In this document: one piece after another, positions 16,892 to 25,533 of the stretch
How positions within the stretch are numbered: position 1 is the stretch's first letter
Layout of the letters: each line of letters opens with the position of its first letter
Translations under genes and position numbers: made by a program
The notes under the pieces: generated by a model
Seen by the model: only the letters and a program-made list of their open reading frames with translations
Database searches by the model: none
What the model was told of the DNA's origin: nothing
Origin: DASXUX01 sp036504595
GTDB lineage: Bacteria; Planctomycetota; SZUA-567; H5-PLA8
Assembly: GCA_036504595.1 (NCBI GenBank)
Contig: DASXUX010000038.1
Coordinates: forward strand, 1-64,000
Direction: 5' to 3'
Length of the DNA: 64,000 bases

Positions 16892-17773
16892 ATGTTCGAA
16901 ATTCCGGGCGTCACAATTACTGCTAAGATTGCCGAAGGTGCGTGTGCCGAAATATACACTGGCATGGAACGCGGCACAGGCAAGGTGCTGGCGCTGAAGA
17001 TCCTGCACCAGCGGCATCGCTCGAACAAGACGGAGTTCAAACGGCTGCTCGCAGAAGGCGAACTGGTGATGCGCTTCGGCCAGCAGGAGAATCTGGTCCA
17101 GGGCGTTCGCACGGGCAACGCCGATGGGCTTCCGTACCTGATTATGGAGTACGTTCGCGGCAAGACGCTGCGCGAGATCATTGTAGAACGCAAGAAACTC
17201 TCGGAACTGGACATACTGCGAATCACCAAAGCGTTGGGGCGGGCGCTGTGCGCCCTCCATGCATTGAACTATGCGCACAAGGACATGAAGCCGGACAACG
17301 TCATCGTCAGTCACGAAGGCGTGATCAAACTGCTGGACTTCGGTTTTGCCGAGAAATTCAACTCCTTCAAGCTCTTCGGCCGCTCGCTCGACGGAAGCCT
17401 TCCGTATCTGGCGCCGGAGATGTTCAGCACCAAGCGCGGCACGGCCTCGACGGATGTCTACGCGTTGGGCTGCACGCTATATGAATGCGCGACAGGTATC
17501 CAGCCGTTTGGCGGAATGTCGGACATTGAGATCGTGACGCGACAGAAGGATCTTGGCTACACACCGCCGCCGATACGCCAGGCCAACCCTGGGATTTCGC
17601 CGCTAACCGAAAAGATGATCCTGAAAGCGATCGAGAAGGACGTGACGAAGCGCTTCCAAACGGCCGCGGAACTCCTTTTGGACCTGAAGCGCAACCCGGC
17701 CTTCCGCGACACGCCTGAAAACAGCCGTCTTAGTATGCTGCCGGCCAAGCCGAGTCAGACGGCGAATATCTAA
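16892..17773 (+). CDS. Hanks-type Ser/Thr protein kinase
   Basis: A 293-aa soluble kinase. The Gly loop is IAEGACAEIY (about residues 13-22). Lys36 (LALKIL) is the ATP-binding Lys. The catalytic loop is HKDMKPDN (129-136), with Lys in place of Arg in the HRD motif. DFG is at 149-151, and the activation segment ends with LPYLAPE. All essential residues are present, so it should be active. There is no transmembrane helix or PASTA domain, unlike PknB, so the sensor input must come from a partner. The FHA-domain protein at 23753-25390 is a natural candidate reader of its phosphothreonines; this is inference. Confidence 0.93.
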   Translation: MFEIPGVTITAKIAEGACAEIYTGMERGTGKVLALKILHQRHRSNKTEFKRLLAEGELVMRFGQQENLVQGVRTGNADGLPYLIMEYVRGKTLREIIVERKKLSELDILRITKALGRALCALHALNYAHKDMKPDNVIVSHEGVIKLLDFGFAEKFNSFKLFGRSLDGSLPYLAPEMFSTKRGTASTDVYALGCTLYECATGIQPFGGMSDIEIVTRQKDLGYTPPPIRQANPGISPLTEKMILKAIEKDVTKRFQTAAELLLDLKRNPAFRDTPENSRLSMLPAKPSQTANI

Positions 17774-17894
17774 CAAATTGACCTGTCCCTTAAGCGACAT
17801 TTTCCAAGCAGAAAACTGTTGACCACTCCCTAGACGCCGGTGTACCATCCATAGAACGCTTGACTAGAGGACAAACGGCGAGGGGACCAGCGCG

Positions 17895-20800
17895 ATGCGG
17901 AACCAAACACTGGTGCTGGCGATTCTGGCGGTGGCGTGCGTTGTGTGCTGCGGCGGGCAGCCCGTTCAAAAAGCCGATGGAAAAACCGCCGAAATTGACG
18001 GACTGAAGGGCGGCGAGGAGCCGCGCAAGTTCACCTTCAATCTGGAAGGCACAGAGAAGCTCACGCTGATCGCGACTGGGTATTCCTGGGGCCAGGCCGT
18101 TTGGGGCGAGCCGCGGCTGATTGCGGCGGACGGTTCGCAGAAGAAGCTGGTGGAACTCAAGCCGGATTCAGCGACGGTTGGCTGGGACACGTTCCGCGTC
18201 AATCAAGGGCCGGATGCCAAACCGCTCAAAGTGGGCTCGCGTGAGTTGGCCGACGGATTCTTCGCTCACGCCGACAGCCAGTTGATCTTCAAGCTTGACC
18301 GCAAATACGTTCGCTTCGAAGCACTCGTGGGCATCAATTGCACCGCAGGCAAGCAGGGCAAAGTGAAAATGATGGCGGGCGACGCTGGCGTGGCGGAACT
18401 TACCGCGCGGGTGGCGGCGGCGCGGACGAGTTTCACGCCGGAGGCGCTTGCGGGCGCGCGGCAGGCGATCGAGAACGCGCTTAAGTTGCGAGCCGGCACG
18501 GAGGCCGGCGCTACCGCCGAGAAGCTGCGCAAGGCGCTGGACCGCGTGGGCGCTTACGAAGCGTCTTTTGCGGAACTGAAGGCGAAGCTTGAGACAACAC
18601 CGAGGGAAGCGCTCGACAAGGTTGAGGAGATTCAGGCCTTTCTGCGCGAGACTCTGCAAGGCGTTCTTGCGGGGCAGATCGATGCGCCGCTGCTATTCGT
18701 CAAGCGTCACGATTACCATTCGGCGCACATTTATGACGAGTACCTGACGTGGCACCCGGGCGGCGGCATTTACGTCATCGAAAACCCGTCGGCGCCACAG
18801 GAGCAGCAGACTGTCCGCACGGTCATCGACGCGAAGTCGAAAGAGACGCTGGGCGAAGGCGTCTACAGCGATCCGGACATTTCCTACGATGCCAAGCGCG
18901 TGCTCTTCTCCTTCAAAGGAAGAAGCAACGGCGATACGAGCATCTATGAAATCGGAATCGACGGCAGCGGCTTGCGGCGCGTCACCCACCCCGGCGACGA
19001 TTGTTCCAAGAAGACGCGGCCGGCGGGCCTGATCGGCGATGGCCAGCACGACGTGAAGCCGTGCTACCTGCCCGACGAGCGGATTGCGTTCACGAGCACG
19101 CGTTCGGGCGCGCAGGTGATGTGCTTCAGCAGTTACATCGACATTCTGCACACCTGCAACGCGGACGGAAGCGATTTGAAGTGCATTTCGGTGAACAATC
19201 AGAACGAGTTCGATCCGTGCGTGATGCCTGACGGGCGCATTCTTTATGGGCGCTGGGAGTACGTTGACAAGACGGCGTTGTACATGCAAAGCCTGTGGAC
19301 GATCAATCCCGACGGGACGGGCGAGCGCGCCGTCTTCAAGAACAATCTCGCCAAGCCGACGGCAGTGCTGGATGCGCGGCCGGTTCCGGGAACGGATCTG
19401 ATTGTGGCGGCGCTGACGCCGCATAACGGGCAGTCGGTCGGCGCGATTGCGATGATCGATCCAAAACTTGGGAAGAACAATCTGGGCGCGATTACGAACT
19501 TCACCCCGGAATATCCGAAAGAGATGGACCAGGGGCTTTCGCGCGGGCCGTGCGATCCATGGCCGCTCTCGGCCGATGCGGTGCTGATCGCCAATAATGC
19601 GGAGAAGCATGGCAAGTTTGGCGTCATCGAACTCATCACGCGGCAGGGCGCGCGGCTGGTCATCCACAAAGAGCCAGACATCTCGTGCTACGCGCCAATG
19701 CTGGTCAAGCCGCGGGCGCGCGAGCCGATCATTCCGGCGCACGTTCAACCGGGAGCGACCACGGGACGGTTCCTCGTGCAGAACGTTTACGAGGGAATGC
19801 CGGGCGTGAAGACCGGCGACGTGAAGTGGCTGCGAGTGCTCGAAACAACCGCGCGCATCAGCGGACTGCCGCCGGGCGGGCGCTGGTGGAACCAGGCGTT
19901 TCTGGTGAGCTGGCAGGGATCGTACGACATCAAGTGGGTCTTGGGCGTGGTGCCGGTCGCGGAAGACGGCTCGGCGTATTTCGAGGCTCCGGCGGCGAAG
20001 GCGCTGTATTTCCAGGCGCTGGACAAAGACCACCGGCTGATGCAAAGCATGCGGACGTTTGTGCAGGCGGCGCCGGGCGTGACGCGCTCGTGTCTGGGTT
20101 GCCACGTCAATGAAGAGAACGTTTCTCCGCCGAGCGGGCGAACGCCGGTAGCGCTTAAGAGCGAGCCGGACAAGATCGCGCCGGAAAACTGGGGCACGGG
20201 CTTCGTCGATTACCCGACGATGATTCAGCCGATTCTGGACAAGCACTGCGTGAGCTGCCATGGCGGCGAAAAGGGCATCGAAGCTGGGATCGATCTGTCG
20301 GGCGGCTGGACGTGGGCGTTCAACATCAGCTACGAGACGCTGATCAAGAACACGCTGACGGGGTTCCTGAATTGCGAAAACGGTTCGGTGCACACGGCGG
20401 AGATTCTTCCGCCGCGAAAACACGGCTCCGGGTCGGCGCCGCTGGCTCAACTACTGGTCAGTGGGCACAACGGGTACATCAAAGAGCTGAGCGAAAAGGA
20501 GCGCAACCTGCTGCTGGTGTGGATGGACGGGAACTGCAATTACTATGGCAAGTGGGATTATTCACCGCACGCGACGTGCAACGAGATCACAGTGGTTCGC
20601 AATAATCTTCTGCCGGAGATGGAGAAGGCCGGCTGCACGAAATGTCATCAGAAGGAAATCGGCAACGATTGGGTGAATTTGAAAGACCCGGAGCAGAGCC
20701 GGATGCTGCGCGCGCCGCTGGCGGTAGGGCGGGCGTCCCTGCCCGCCAACGGCGGAGGACGGGCGGGCACGGAGGCCCGCCCCACCGGCTTGGGACTGGC

Positions 20801-21134
20801 GTGGTGCCGCGACGGAAAAGCGCCCAACGTGGAACAGGTTCTGGTCACGAACGGCAAGCAGCCGCCGGATGTGTTCCGCCCGAAACGTTCGCAGCCGCCG
20901 CCGAAAGACGGCGCGCCGACGGCGATTTTCAACGACACCAGCGATGCGTCATACAAGGCGCTGCTGGAGATCATCCGCAACGGACGCGAGGCGGCGTTGC
21001 AGAAGCCGCGCGTGGACATGCCGGGCGCGCAGATCACGCCGGGGTTCTGCCGGGAGTTGACGCCGGTGACGCCGCCGAAGGCGGCGGGGCAGCAGACGAT
21101 GGCGCCGGGCGGGAAAGAACGGGCGGAGCGCTGA
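17895..21134 (+). CDS. Secreted tri-haem protein with NPCBM and hydrazine-synthase-alpha-like domains
   Basis: 1079 aa with a signal peptide ending near VVCCGGQP. Residues of about 35-165 match the NPCBM carbohydrate-binding module (LADGFFAHADSQLIFKLD; FEALVGINC). A helical linker follows. From about 240 a TolB/WD40-like propeller shows TSIYEIGIDGSGLRRVTHPG, ADGSDLKCIS and LPDERIAFTSTRSG blocks, the region related to the middle domain of hydrazine synthase alpha. Three C-x2-C-H haem sites lie at Cys733, Cys785 and Cys914. Periplasmic cytochrome function is secure; hydrazine synthesis is not implied, since this family is widespread in non-anammox bacteria. Two palindromic repeats (18492-18515, about 20727-20787) are translated within it. 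Confidence 0.85.
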   Translation: MRNQTLVLAILAVACVVCCGGQPVQKADGKTAEIDGLKGGEEPRKFTFNLEGTEKLTLIATGYSWGQAVWGEPRLIAADGSQKKLVELKPDSATVGWDTFRVNQGPDAKPLKVGSRELADGFFAHADSQLIFKLDRKYVRFEALVGINCTAGKQGKVKMMAGDAGVAELTARVAAARTSFTPEALAGARQAIENALKLRAGTEAGATAEKLRKALDRVGAYEASFAELKAKLETTPREALDKVEEIQAFLRETLQGVLAGQIDAPLLFVKRHDYHSAHIYDEYLTWHPGGGIYVIENPSAPQEQQTVRTVIDAKSKETLGEGVYSDPDISYDAKRVLFSFKGRSNGDTSIYEIGIDGSGLRRVTHPGDDCSKKTRPAGLIGDGQHDVKPCYLPDERIAFTSTRSGAQVMCFSSYIDILHTCNADGSDLKCISVNNQNEFDPCVMPDGRILYGRWEYVDKTALYMQSLWTINPDGTGERAVFKNNLAKPTAVLDARPVPGTDLIVAALTPHNGQSVGAIAMIDPKLGKNNLGAITNFTPEYPKEMDQGLSRGPCDPWPLSADAVLIANNAEKHGKFGVIELITRQGARLVIHKEPDISCYAPMLVKPRAREPIIPAHVQPGATTGRFLVQNVYEGMPGVKTGDVKWLRVLETTARISGLPPGGRWWNQAFLVSWQGSYDIKWVLGVVPVAEDGSAYFEAPAAKALYFQALDKDHRLMQSMRTFVQAAPGVTRSCLGCHVNEENVSPPSGRTPVALKSEPDKIAPENWGTGFVDYPTMIQPILDKHCVSCHGGEKGIEAGIDLSGGWTWAFNISYETLIKNTLTGFLNCENGSVHTAEILPPRKHGSGSAPLAQLLVSGHNGYIKELSEKERNLLLVWMDGNCNYYGKWDYSPHATCNEITVVRNNLLPEMEKAGCTKCHQKEIGNDWVNLKDPEQSRMLRAPLAVGRASLPANGGGRAGTEARPTGLGLAWCRDGKAPNVEQVLVTNGKQPPDVFRPKRSQPPPKDGAPTAIFNDTSDASYKALLEIIRNGREAALQKPRVDMPGAQITPGFCRELTPVTPPKAAGQQTMAPGGKERAER
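18492..18515 (+). repeat. 24-bp palindromic repeat inside a gene
   Basis: A 24-mer with core ACGGAGGCCGGC, giving RAGTEAGAT in frame within the helical linker of the tri-haem protein. Exact copies are at 41813-41836 and, reversed, at 45405-45428. Confidence 0.8.
20727..20787 (+). repeat. Paired GC palindromes inside a gene
   Basis: GGGCGGGCGTCC and GGGCACGGAGGCCCGCCCC phrases face each other and are translated in frame as a Gly/Ala/Arg-rich insert between the third haem site and the C-terminal region. They are related to, but not identical with, the 24-mer family. Confidence 0.6.
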
Positions 21135-21138
21135 CGAG

Positions 21139-21165
21139 TAGGCAGTAGGCAGCGGCAGTAGGCAG
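21139..21165 (+). repeat. Heptamer array, AGTAGGC type
   Basis: Degenerate 7-bp units AGTAGGC/AGTAGGC/AGCGGC/AGTAGGC start 4 bp after the stop of the tri-haem gene. A related unit occurs at 34282-34316. Confidence 0.7.
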
Positions 21166-21193
21166 GATCGAACTGCGGAGATCGGAACGAGGT

Positions 21194-21418
21194 ATGGCAG
21201 ACGCGCAACCGAACAATCCGCTGCATGGCGTGACGCTGGAGATGATGGTTAACGAACTCGTGGCCCGGTTTGGGTGGGAGGAACTGGGGCGGAGAATCAA
21301 TATCCGCTGTTTCACTTCCGATCCGAGCATCAAGTCCAGCCTGACGTTTCTGCGCAAGACTCCTTGGGCGCGGAAGAAGGTCGAGGCGCTTTATCTGTCG
21401 GGGGAACGGGGGCGGTGA
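21194..21418 (+). CDS. VF530-type DNA-binding protein (DUF2132)
   Basis: A 74-aa protein. LHGVTLEMMVNELVARFGWE, ELGRRINIRCFTSDPSIKSS and LTFLRKTPWARKKVEALYL are near-diagnostic of the VF530 family, small conserved proteins with a DNA-binding-like fold and unknown physiological role. Length matches the family exactly. It is separate from the upstream haem protein by a heptamer array. Confidence 0.92.
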   Translation: MADAQPNNPLHGVTLEMMVNELVARFGWEELGRRINIRCFTSDPSIKSSLTFLRKTPWARKKVEALYLSGERGR

Positions 21419-21433
21419 AGGGCGAAGGACGAA

Positions 21434-21468
21434 CAATGATGAATGCGGAATGATGAATGATGAATATG
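21434..21468. repeat. Heptamer array, AATGATG type
   Basis: Units AATGATG/AATGCGG/AATGATG/AATGATG/AATATGG lie between the convergent VF530 and FGE-like genes. Confidence 0.75.
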
Positions 21469-21475
21469 GCTGGTG

Positions 21476-22570
21476 TCAGGGAGTCCCGGGAACCACCACG
21501 ACCACCCGAAAGCCGATGGGATCGTTTTCCGTATCGGGTCTGATCCAGAAACGGTATGCCGGGCGACAGAACTCGGGACGTATATTCCAAGCTCCCCCCC
21601 GCAACACGCGGTCCGGACCTTCTCTTGGCCCTTTGGGGTCCAACACAGCGTCCGCCTTATACTCCTTAAAACAATCCTCGCACCATTCGCAGACGTTGCC
21701 GAGCATGTCGTAGACGCCCCATGCGTTGGGAAACTTCTGGCCGGTCGGATGTGTCGTGTTCTTGCTGTTTGCGGCGGACCAGGCGGCCCTCCCAAGATCG
21801 GACTCGCAGTCTCCGAGATAGTACGTCGTGACCGTTCCAGCACGGCACGCATGTTCCCATGCGGCCTCGGTGGGCAATGTGACGCTGCTTCTCGTCTTTT
21901 CGCTAACCCTTCTGCAGAATGCGTGCGCGTCGTCCCAATCGACCCTCTCGACCGGCAAGTTCGCGCCTTTGAAATGACTGGGGTTCTTGCCGACTACCTG
22001 CTGGTACTGCGCCTGTGTCACCTCGAATTTTCCGATGTAGTACGGCGTCGTCAACGTGACCTCGTGCGCAGGGGACTCGTAGTCGTCCAAATTCTTGTAT
22101 ATGGCCAACGCTGCTTCGTACTCCGTTTGTGCTTGCGCGAGCACGCGGGCGGAGTGCCACCAGTGCATCCCGCCGAGAAGACCCACGCCAGCAGAGACGA
22201 TCATCACGAGGAACAGCGCCAGCGAGTATTGCGGCCTGCGGCGCTGGCGGAGGGCTCGGACGAGCATGGCGGCGATCAGCAGCAGCAGAATGGCGGCGCC
22301 GATTCCGAAGACGATCTGGCCGGTCCGGATTTGTTTTTGGAAGGCGGGCTCGTCCACGGGGTTCGGTTCGGGCGTGCCCATGATGAACTTGCCGGCGGGG
22401 ATGAGGACGAGGTCGAGGGTGACGCCGTTGCCGAGGTCAAGGGTTTTGGTGGGCGGGAGGTTGGTTCGGGCGGCGTAGTGCGCGATCGTTTCCTGGCCGT
22501 CCCAGAGCGGGAACGGTTCGGCGGCGGACGCCACGGCGGCGAAGAAGAGGAAGGCGAACAGGCGGGGCAT
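21476..22570 (-). CDS. FGE/SUMF1-domain membrane protein with the domain split by two helices
   Basis: 364 aa with a signal peptide (to about AASAAE). The formylglycine-generating-enzyme fold begins at residue 50 with VTLDLVLIPAGKFIMGTPEP, is interrupted by transmembrane helices at about 85-104 and 115-136, and resumes at 166 with SPAHEVTLTTPYYIGKFEVT. Landmarks LPTEAAWEHACRAGT, YDMLGNVCEWCED and RVLRGGAWN then GFRVVV follow. In family members the prefix and the IGKFEVT strand are normally only 20-30 residues apart, so a membrane hairpin has been inserted in the domain. Catalysis as a sulfatase activator is doubtful; most bacterial relatives are binding or signalling domains. Confidence 0.82.
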   Translation of the reverse strand: MPRLFAFLFFAAVASAAEPFPLWDGQETIAHYAARTNLPPTKTLDLGNGVTLDLVLIPAGKFIMGTPEPNPVDEPAFQKQIRTGQIVFGIGAAILLLLIAAMLVRALRQRRRPQYSLALFLVMIVSAGVGLLGGMHWWHSARVLAQAQTEYEAALAIYKNLDDYESPAHEVTLTTPYYIGKFEVTQAQYQQVVGKNPSHFKGANLPVERVDWDDAHAFCRRVSEKTRSSVTLPTEAAWEHACRAGTVTTYYLGDCESDLGRAAWSAANSKNTTHPTGQKFPNAWGVYDMLGNVCEWCEDCFKEYKADAVLDPKGPREGPDRVLRGGAWNIRPEFCRPAYRFWIRPDTENDPIGFRVVVVVPGTP

Positions 22571-22711
22571 GAAGGGGATTCTATGAATTTACGGGCGCGC
22601 TGCAAACAGCCGATCCCCTTTCCTGAAGAGGGGCTCCCTCACCCCTGCCTCGCGGAGGAGAGGAGGACCGGGACGGCAGGCCGGAGGCGTGCGGTACCAA
22701 CGGACGGCAGC

Positions 22712-22728
22712 GTGCGGGACGCCCGCAC
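22712..22728. repeat. GC palindrome
   Basis: GTGCGGG-ACG-CCCGCAC, a perfect 7-bp stem, lies between the FGE-like and ATP-grasp genes. It is similar in style to the insert at 20727-20787. Confidence 0.5.
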
Positions 22729-22760
22729 TACGAAAAAAAACGCTGCTGGTCGTCGCGGCT

Positions 22761-23741
22761 TTATTTGCGGACGGGTTGCACGCGGGCGGAGGCTTCGGCG
22801 ATCGAGCGGGTCTGGGCGAAGGTGACGAGGTATTGCGCGAGCTGGCCATAGACGGCTTTCACGTTTTGCTCGCCAATCCACATCAAGTAGGGGCCGGGGT
22901 TGCAGTCGAGGTAGACGAAACGGCCGTCTTCGGCGGCGAGGACATCCCAGGCGGCGAAGTGCAGACCCAGCATTCGGTTGGCGCGCGCGATCTTGCGTTC
23001 TTCTTCTTCAGGCAGTCGGTAGTATTCGAAGCCCTTCGTGCCGGTGCGCGAGTCGATCTCGTCGGTGAGAATCTTCAGCGCGAGCACGACGGCATCGCCG
23101 ACGACGTGCACGCGAATGGTCCGACCGGCGACGTACTCCTGCATCGTGACCGGGCACAGCGCGAACTCTTCCATGCGCGCGAGCTGGTCCTCGCGCAGGC
23201 GGCGGGTCGAGCCGATGCCGATGCCGGGCTTGACCACGACTTCTTTCATTTCCCGAACAAAGGCTATCGCGCGTTCGGGTTCGTTCGTGGTCAACGTTTT
23301 CGGGAAAACAAAACCTTGTGCGCGCATGCGTTCGTAGAACTGCGCTTTGGCGTTGTGATCGATGTACGCGGTGAGCGGGTTGACGACCAGTTTGCCTTGG
23401 GCGCCGAGCACGGAGAAGAAGCTGTACGCGAGCGACTGATATTCCTGCTCGCGAATGTACTTCACGCGCCACTCGGCTTGAAACGCGGCGTTGAACACGG
23501 GCGGCAAAGCCGGCAGCGTGCTGGGCGCGGAGGCTCGGATGGCGACGCTTTGGATGTTGGTGAAGTCCACGCCGTCCCACACGGCCCGGCCGCTGCCGAG
23601 CGCGACGGGGGACGCGAGCTTTTCGTCGAAGCCGAGATTCAGCGGGATGGGCGTGCCGCCGGCGGCGTCCACTTCGCGGGCGAGAGCCAGAAGCTGCTTA
23701 TCGTCTTTTCGGCCGAAGAGCGCGACGTCGGGGCGGTCCAT
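22761..23741 (-). CDS. ATP-grasp ligase-like protein (copy A)
   Basis: A 326-aa soluble ATP-grasp fold. The nucleotide-binding Lys loop is VVVKPGIGIGST (Lys171). The hinge is MQEYVAGRTIRVHVVG (200-215). Metal ligands are in FVYLDCNPGPYLMW (Asn281). Family members ligate an amine to a carboxylate; in peptide clusters they make macrolactones or lactams (microviridin-type) or add amino acids. It lies 11 bp downstream of the FHA gene in what looks like the exporter operon. A diverged paralogue (35630-36688) shares the same block order (NGVDL/DGVDF; NP then ERMRAQG/ERLRENG). Substrate unknown. Confidence 0.8.
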   Translation of the reverse strand: MDRPDVALFGRKDDKQLLALAREVDAAGGTPIPLNLGFDEKLASPVALGSGRAVWDGVDFTNIQSVAIRASAPSTLPALPPVFNAAFQAEWRVKYIREQEYQSLAYSFFSVLGAQGKLVVNPLTAYIDHNAKAQFYERMRAQGFVFPKTLTTNEPERAIAFVREMKEVVVKPGIGIGSTRRLREDQLARMEEFALCPVTMQEYVAGRTIRVHVVGDAVVLALKILTDEIDSRTGTKGFEYYRLPEEEERKIARANRMLGLHFAAWDVLAAEDGRFVYLDCNPGPYLMWIGEQNVKAVYGQLAQYLVTFAQTRSIAEASARVQPVRK

Positions 23742-23752
23742 GGTTGCTCCGC

Positions 23753-25390
23753 TTACTGTCCGGCGCTCTGGAGGATTTTGAGATTCGGATAAGACTTCTT
23801 CAGGTCAGCTAACTTTGCAGTCTTGTCCGCACCCGTGGCGCTCTGATAGGCGTCGTAGTCTTTCCAGAACTTGTCCCAGGCCTCGACGGCGGCTCGATCA
23901 ACGTCGATGACTTCCTTGGCCATTGTCTGGAAGCGCTTGCCCTCGATCTGCATGCCGATCATCTTGTATTGGTCTTTCAGGCCATCGATGGCGGCGACCA
24001 GCTTCGCGATCGTCTCTTTGGGTGGGGCCTGTTCGGCGCGCTTGGGCTCTTCCGGGAAATCCTTGCGGAACAACTGGAAGTCGCTGACATAGGTTGCCAA
24101 CGGAACGAGGTTCTTCTGGGAGGGCGTGCCGGTCGCCTTCAGTTCGTCGATCAACTGAGTGGCTGCGGCCCGGTCTCCTTTCAGCACCGCCAGCTTGATC
24201 TTACGCTCGAACACGAGGAAGTTGATGCGACTCTGCAACTCGTTCATGCGAGAAGCATAGTCGGGGAGTCCCGCCAAGTTCGGTGCAGCTTCCTTTGCGG
24301 TAACTTGAAGTTCGGTAAGCTCCTTCAGTTCTGCACTCAGCGGAGTGACGAGGTCGCCTCCCGCCAGCAGGCGGTCTTCGTACTTATCGACGAAGGCTTC
24401 GACTTTGATCCTGACGTCGCGGAGGGTCTTGTCGGCCTTCTGGGTGGCCTCGCGGCCGATGAACGCCCAAACGAGGAACGCGGCGATGCCGCCAAGACAG
24501 ACAATGGCGAGCACGATCGCCTTCAGCTTCAACAGGAACATGTTCGGCAGCTTCGGGCCTGCGGCTGGCTTGCCGATCGCCGGCAGGCCGCCGCCTTTTA
24601 CTTGGGCGGCTTGTTCGGCCTGCTGCTTTTCTTCTCGGATCGCTTTGACGAGCTGACGCGCGACCTGCGGGCCGTACATCGTGCCTTCAAAAGGCTCGTC
24701 CGGCGGCGGCGCCGCCTTGCTGGCGTGCGACGGACTTGCTGTTGAGGCTTGCGCTTGCACCTGGGCCTGAGCCTGGGCGGCGCGCAACGCGGCACCCATA
24801 TCTTGGCCGACGATGGACGGTTCGAACAGATCCTCGCCGCCCTTGGTTGCCGCGGGAGCGGGCGCGGGTTTGGGCGCAGCGACAGGCTTGGGCGCGGCGG
24901 GCTTCGCGGGCTCGGGCGCCGGCTTTGCTGCTGCCGGAGCGGGGGCAGGTTCGGAAGCCTTGATGACAGGCGCGGGCGCCACGGCCACCGCGGCAGCTTT
25001 GGAGACGGGTGTGGTCGGAACGGTCGGCACAGGTGGACGCGGCGGTGAAGAAGAAATCGTCAGATCCGCTTCTTCCTCGGCCGGCGCTGCAGCGGCGCCC
25101 AACTCAAAGCGGAAGTTGATGTCGCCGATGCGGACGGCGTCGCCGTTTTTCAGCGCGACTTTTCCGGCGATGCGAGCGTCGTTAACAAAGACGCCGTTCG
25201 TGCTCTTAAGATCTTCGACGACCCACGCTCCGGCCTCTTCGAAGAGCTGTGCGTGCTGGCGGGATACGGACGCGTGCTTGACAGGGAGCGAGTTGGTTTT
25301 TTCGTCCCGGCCGATTTTAAGGAGTCCGCTGCACGGCACCTCTTTGTCTTTGACCGGATCCATCAAACCGACGAGTTTTGCCTGCGCCAT
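23753..25390 (-). CDS. FHA-domain single-pass membrane protein
   Basis: 545 aa. N-terminal FHA domain at residues 20-97 with all phosphothreonine-reading landmarks: IGRDEKTNS, SVSRQHAQL and STNGVFVND. Residues 110-280 form an Ala/Pro/Lys-rich linker. One transmembrane helix lies at 289-310 (LKAIVLAIVCLGGIAAFLVW). The remaining 235 residues, rich in helix, should be periplasmic. The protein could therefore relay cytoplasmic Thr phosphorylation to the exporter. The kinase at 16892-17773 is the nearest possible writer. It sits between the ABC exporter and ATP-grasp A on the same strand. Confidence 0.88.
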   Translation of the reverse strand: MAQAKLVGLMDPVKDKEVPCSGLLKIGRDEKTNSLPVKHASVSRQHAQLFEEAGAWVVEDLKSTNGVFVNDARIAGKVALKNGDAVRIGDINFRFELGAAAAPAEEEADLTISSSPPRPPVPTVPTTPVSKAAAVAVAPAPVIKASEPAPAPAAAKPAPEPAKPAAPKPVAAPKPAPAPAATKGGEDLFEPSIVGQDMGAALRAAQAQAQVQAQASTASPSHASKAAPPPDEPFEGTMYGPQVARQLVKAIREEKQQAEQAAQVKGGGLPAIGKPAAGPKLPNMFLLKLKAIVLAIVCLGGIAAFLVWAFIGREATQKADKTLRDVRIKVEAFVDKYEDRLLAGGDLVTPLSAELKELTELQVTAKEAAPNLAGLPDYASRMNELQSRINFLVFERKIKLAVLKGDRAAATQLIDELKATGTPSQKNLVPLATYVSDFQLFRKDFPEEPKRAEQAPPKETIAKLVAAIDGLKDQYKMIGMQIEGKRFQTMAKEVIDVDRAAVEAWDKFWKDYDAYQSATGADKTAKLADLKKSYPNLKILQSAGQ

Positions 25391-25402
25391 GGTTCACTCC
25401 CG

Positions 25403-25531
25403 AGAAGACAGGGTTCAGGGGTCAGGGTTCGGGGTTCAGGCGTCAGCAGCCGCGCGCCTCAAACCCAGAACCACAACCCTCATGTTCGTACACCGCAGCT
25501 TAGACCCAATACCGCCCGCTTCAACCCCGAA
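25403..25531. repeat. Inverted pair of GGGTTCA-type heptamer arrays
   Basis: GGGTTCA/GGGGTCA/GGGTTCG/GGGTTCA units at about 25403-25440 face CAACCCCGAACC at about 25514-25525. They fill the gap between the ABC exporter's stop and the FHA gene's start. The right arm begins right after the exporter's stop codon. The same heptamer recurs at 58459 and 58934. Confidence 0.7.
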
Positions 25532-25533
25532 CC

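Noticed and set aside
18693..20450. 585-aa minus-strand frame opposite the tri-haem gene
   Set aside because: It is very Arg-rich, antisense to a gene with clear haem motifs, and an artefact of codon-position GC bias.
17895..21134. True anammox hydrazine synthase alpha subunit
   Set aside because: No beta or gamma subunit, no anammox gene neighbours, an added NPCBM module and a different haem count; this fold is common in non-anammox bacteria.
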